Shown: positions 5,165-6,093 of the stretch, in pieces
Position numbering within the stretch: the stretch's first letter is position 1
Layout: each line of letters starts with the position of its first letter
Origin: Desulfuromonadales bacterium
GTDB taxonomy: Bacteria > Desulfobacterota > Desulfuromonadia > Desulfuromonadales > BM103
Direction: 5' to 3'
Length of the DNA: 6,093 nucleotides
NCBI GenBank assembly: GCA_030640215.1
Contig: DAOWJU010000113.1
Coordinates: 1-6,093 of the forward strand
Notes under the pieces: generated by a model
Database searches by the model: none
The model's input: the letters and a program-made list of their open reading frames with translations, nothing else
What the model was told of the DNA's origin: nothing
Program-made: the position numbers and the translations under genes

Positions 5165-6093
5165 ATGCTGATAGTTATGCATCATTCGGCAACGGATGAA
5201 CAGGTTCAGGCAGTTACCGATGCGGTAGAAGCCATGGGTCTGACCGCTGAACCGATTCCCGGTAGTTTAAGGACTGCCATTGGTGTCCTTGGCAACCAGG
5301 GCTACGTTGATGATACGACCATCCGTGAGCTCCCAGGGGTTCGCGAGGTGATCCATGTCAGCAAACCTTACAAGCTGGTCTCAAGGGACTTTCATCCCAA
5401 GCCTACGATTGTCGATGTGAGCGGGGTTAAATTTGGTGATGGTCAAGCGCCCGTGTTGATTGCTGGTCCCTGTTCCGTGGAAAGCGAAGAGCAGATGCTG
5501 GCCGCCGCTCGACTGGTCAAAGAACATGGCGCGCATATGTTGCGCGGCGGAGCTTTCAAGCCACGTACCGGTCCACACAGCTTTCAGGGCCTGGGCATTG
5601 AGGGCCTGAAATACCTGCGTCAGGCGGGTGATGCTGAGGGTCTGCCGGTGATCACCGAAGTTATGCGTATTGCACAGCTTGAAATTGTCTGCCGTTATGC
5701 CGATGTTTTACAGATCGGTGCTCGCAACATGCAGAACTTCGACCTGCTCAAGGAAGCAGGCAAGACCGGTCATCCGATCCTGCTCAAGCGGGGTATGAGT
5801 GCCACCATTGAGGAATTTCTCTCTGCAGCCGAGTATATTCTCTCAGAAGGGAATCCACACGTCATTCTCTGCGAAAGAGGCATTCGGACCTTTGAAAAGG
5901 CTACTCGTAACACCCTTGATCTGAGTGTTGTTCCCCTGATCCGCGAAATGAGTCACTTGCCGATTGTAGTTGATCCCAGCCATGCGACGGGTCGACGTAA
6001 TCTGGTCGGACCAATGGCCAAAGCTGCAATTGTGGTCGGTGCACACGGGATTATGGTTGAGGTGCATCCAGACCCGGATAAGGCTCTCTGTGA
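5165..6093 (+). CDS. aroF: 3-deoxy-7-phosphoheptulonate (DAHP) synthase, type I-beta, with N-terminal regulatory domain (3' end cut)
   Basis: DAHP synthase joins phosphoenolpyruvate and erythrose 4-phosphate in the first step of the shikimate pathway. The 309 codons seen begin with a ferredoxin-like domain (about 1-70), as in the Thermotoga maritima enzyme, where it mediates feedback inhibition by tyrosine. The catalytic (beta/alpha)8 barrel follows. Metal ligands predicted from the T. maritima enzyme are Cys103 (AGPCSVES), His273 (DPSHATG) and Glu299 (MVEVH). The fourth, Asp310, should be the next codon, of which only GA is present. Other family stretches are [18 protein letters not shown] (127-144), [10 protein letters not shown] (183-192), LLKRGMSAT (206-214) and [10 protein letters not shown] (234-243). 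About 30 residues are missing at the C-terminus. The ATG at 5165 has AAGGAG (5151-5156) 8 nt upstream. The KPRTGPH segment differs from the more usual KPRTSPY. Feedback by tyrosine is inferred from the domain, not shown. Confidence 0.96.
   Translation, partial: MLIVMHHSATDEQVQAVTDAVEAMGLTAEPIPGSLRTAIGVLGNQGYVDDTTIRELPGVREVIHVSKPYKLVSRDFHPKPTIVDVSGVKFGDGQAPVLIAGPCSVESEEQMLAAARLVKEHGAHMLRGGAFKPRTGPHSFQGLGIEGLKYLRQAGDAEGLPVITEVMRIAQLEIVCRYADVLQIGARNMQNFDLLKEAGKTGHPILLKRGMSATIEEFLSAAEYILSEGNPHVILCERGIRTFEKATRNTLDLSVVPLIREMSHLPIVVDPSHATGRRNLVGPMAKAAIVVGAHGIMVEVHPDPDKALC

Noticed and set aside
1..6093. Novel defence, mobile or CRISPR-like system
   Set aside because: All long frames resolve to recognisable housekeeping, transport or redox genes. 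No direct-repeat array, integrase, transposase, toxin-antitoxin pair or tRNA-linked attachment site was found.

Overview
The window looks like chromosome from a Gram-negative, respiratory, anaerobe-type bacterium. A Desulfuromonas/Geobacter-like member of the Desulfobacterota (former Deltaproteobacteria) is the best guess. The clues are a small exported c-type cytochrome, a two-component VC_2705-type sodium:solute symporter, a near-consensus sigma-54 promoter, and a type I-beta DAHP synthase with an N-terminal ferredoxin-like domain. Base composition looks moderate (about half G+C) and even throughout. The taxonomic call is inference from gene content, not from a marker gene. I see no rRNA, tRNA, CRISPR array, transposase or phage gene.

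Layout, reading the minus strand from right to left. A small secreted monoheme cytochrome c (4684-5007) is followed after 45 nt by trmB (3937-4638, tRNA m7G46 methyltransferase). trmB overlaps truD (2742-3944, tRNA pseudouridine-13 synthase) by 8 nt. These three probably form one transcription unit, read from a sigma-70-like promoter at 5039-5067. Just past truD lies a sigma-54-type -24/-12 promoter (2723-2739) set inside a stem-loop-rich 97-nt spacer. It should drive the small (2315-2644, DUF4212) and large (781-2304) subunits of a sodium:solute (probably organic acid) symporter. After a 152-nt structured spacer comes a TIM-barrel sugar phosphate isomerase/epimerase-family protein (1-628), cut by the left edge of the window. 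On the plus strand, diverging from the cytochrome, is aroF (5165-6093), cut by the right edge.

Functionally this is mostly housekeeping: two tRNA-modifying enzymes made together, the first step of aromatic amino acid synthesis, and a transporter under apparently separate, activator-dependent control. No new multi-gene system is evident. The items worth a second look are the sigma-54 promoter and its overlapping dyad, the cytochrome that has no methionine in its mature part and so no Met axial ligand, and the symporter-isomerase spacer. That spacer holds a perfect hairpin and a 12-codon ORF whose stop overlaps the next start.
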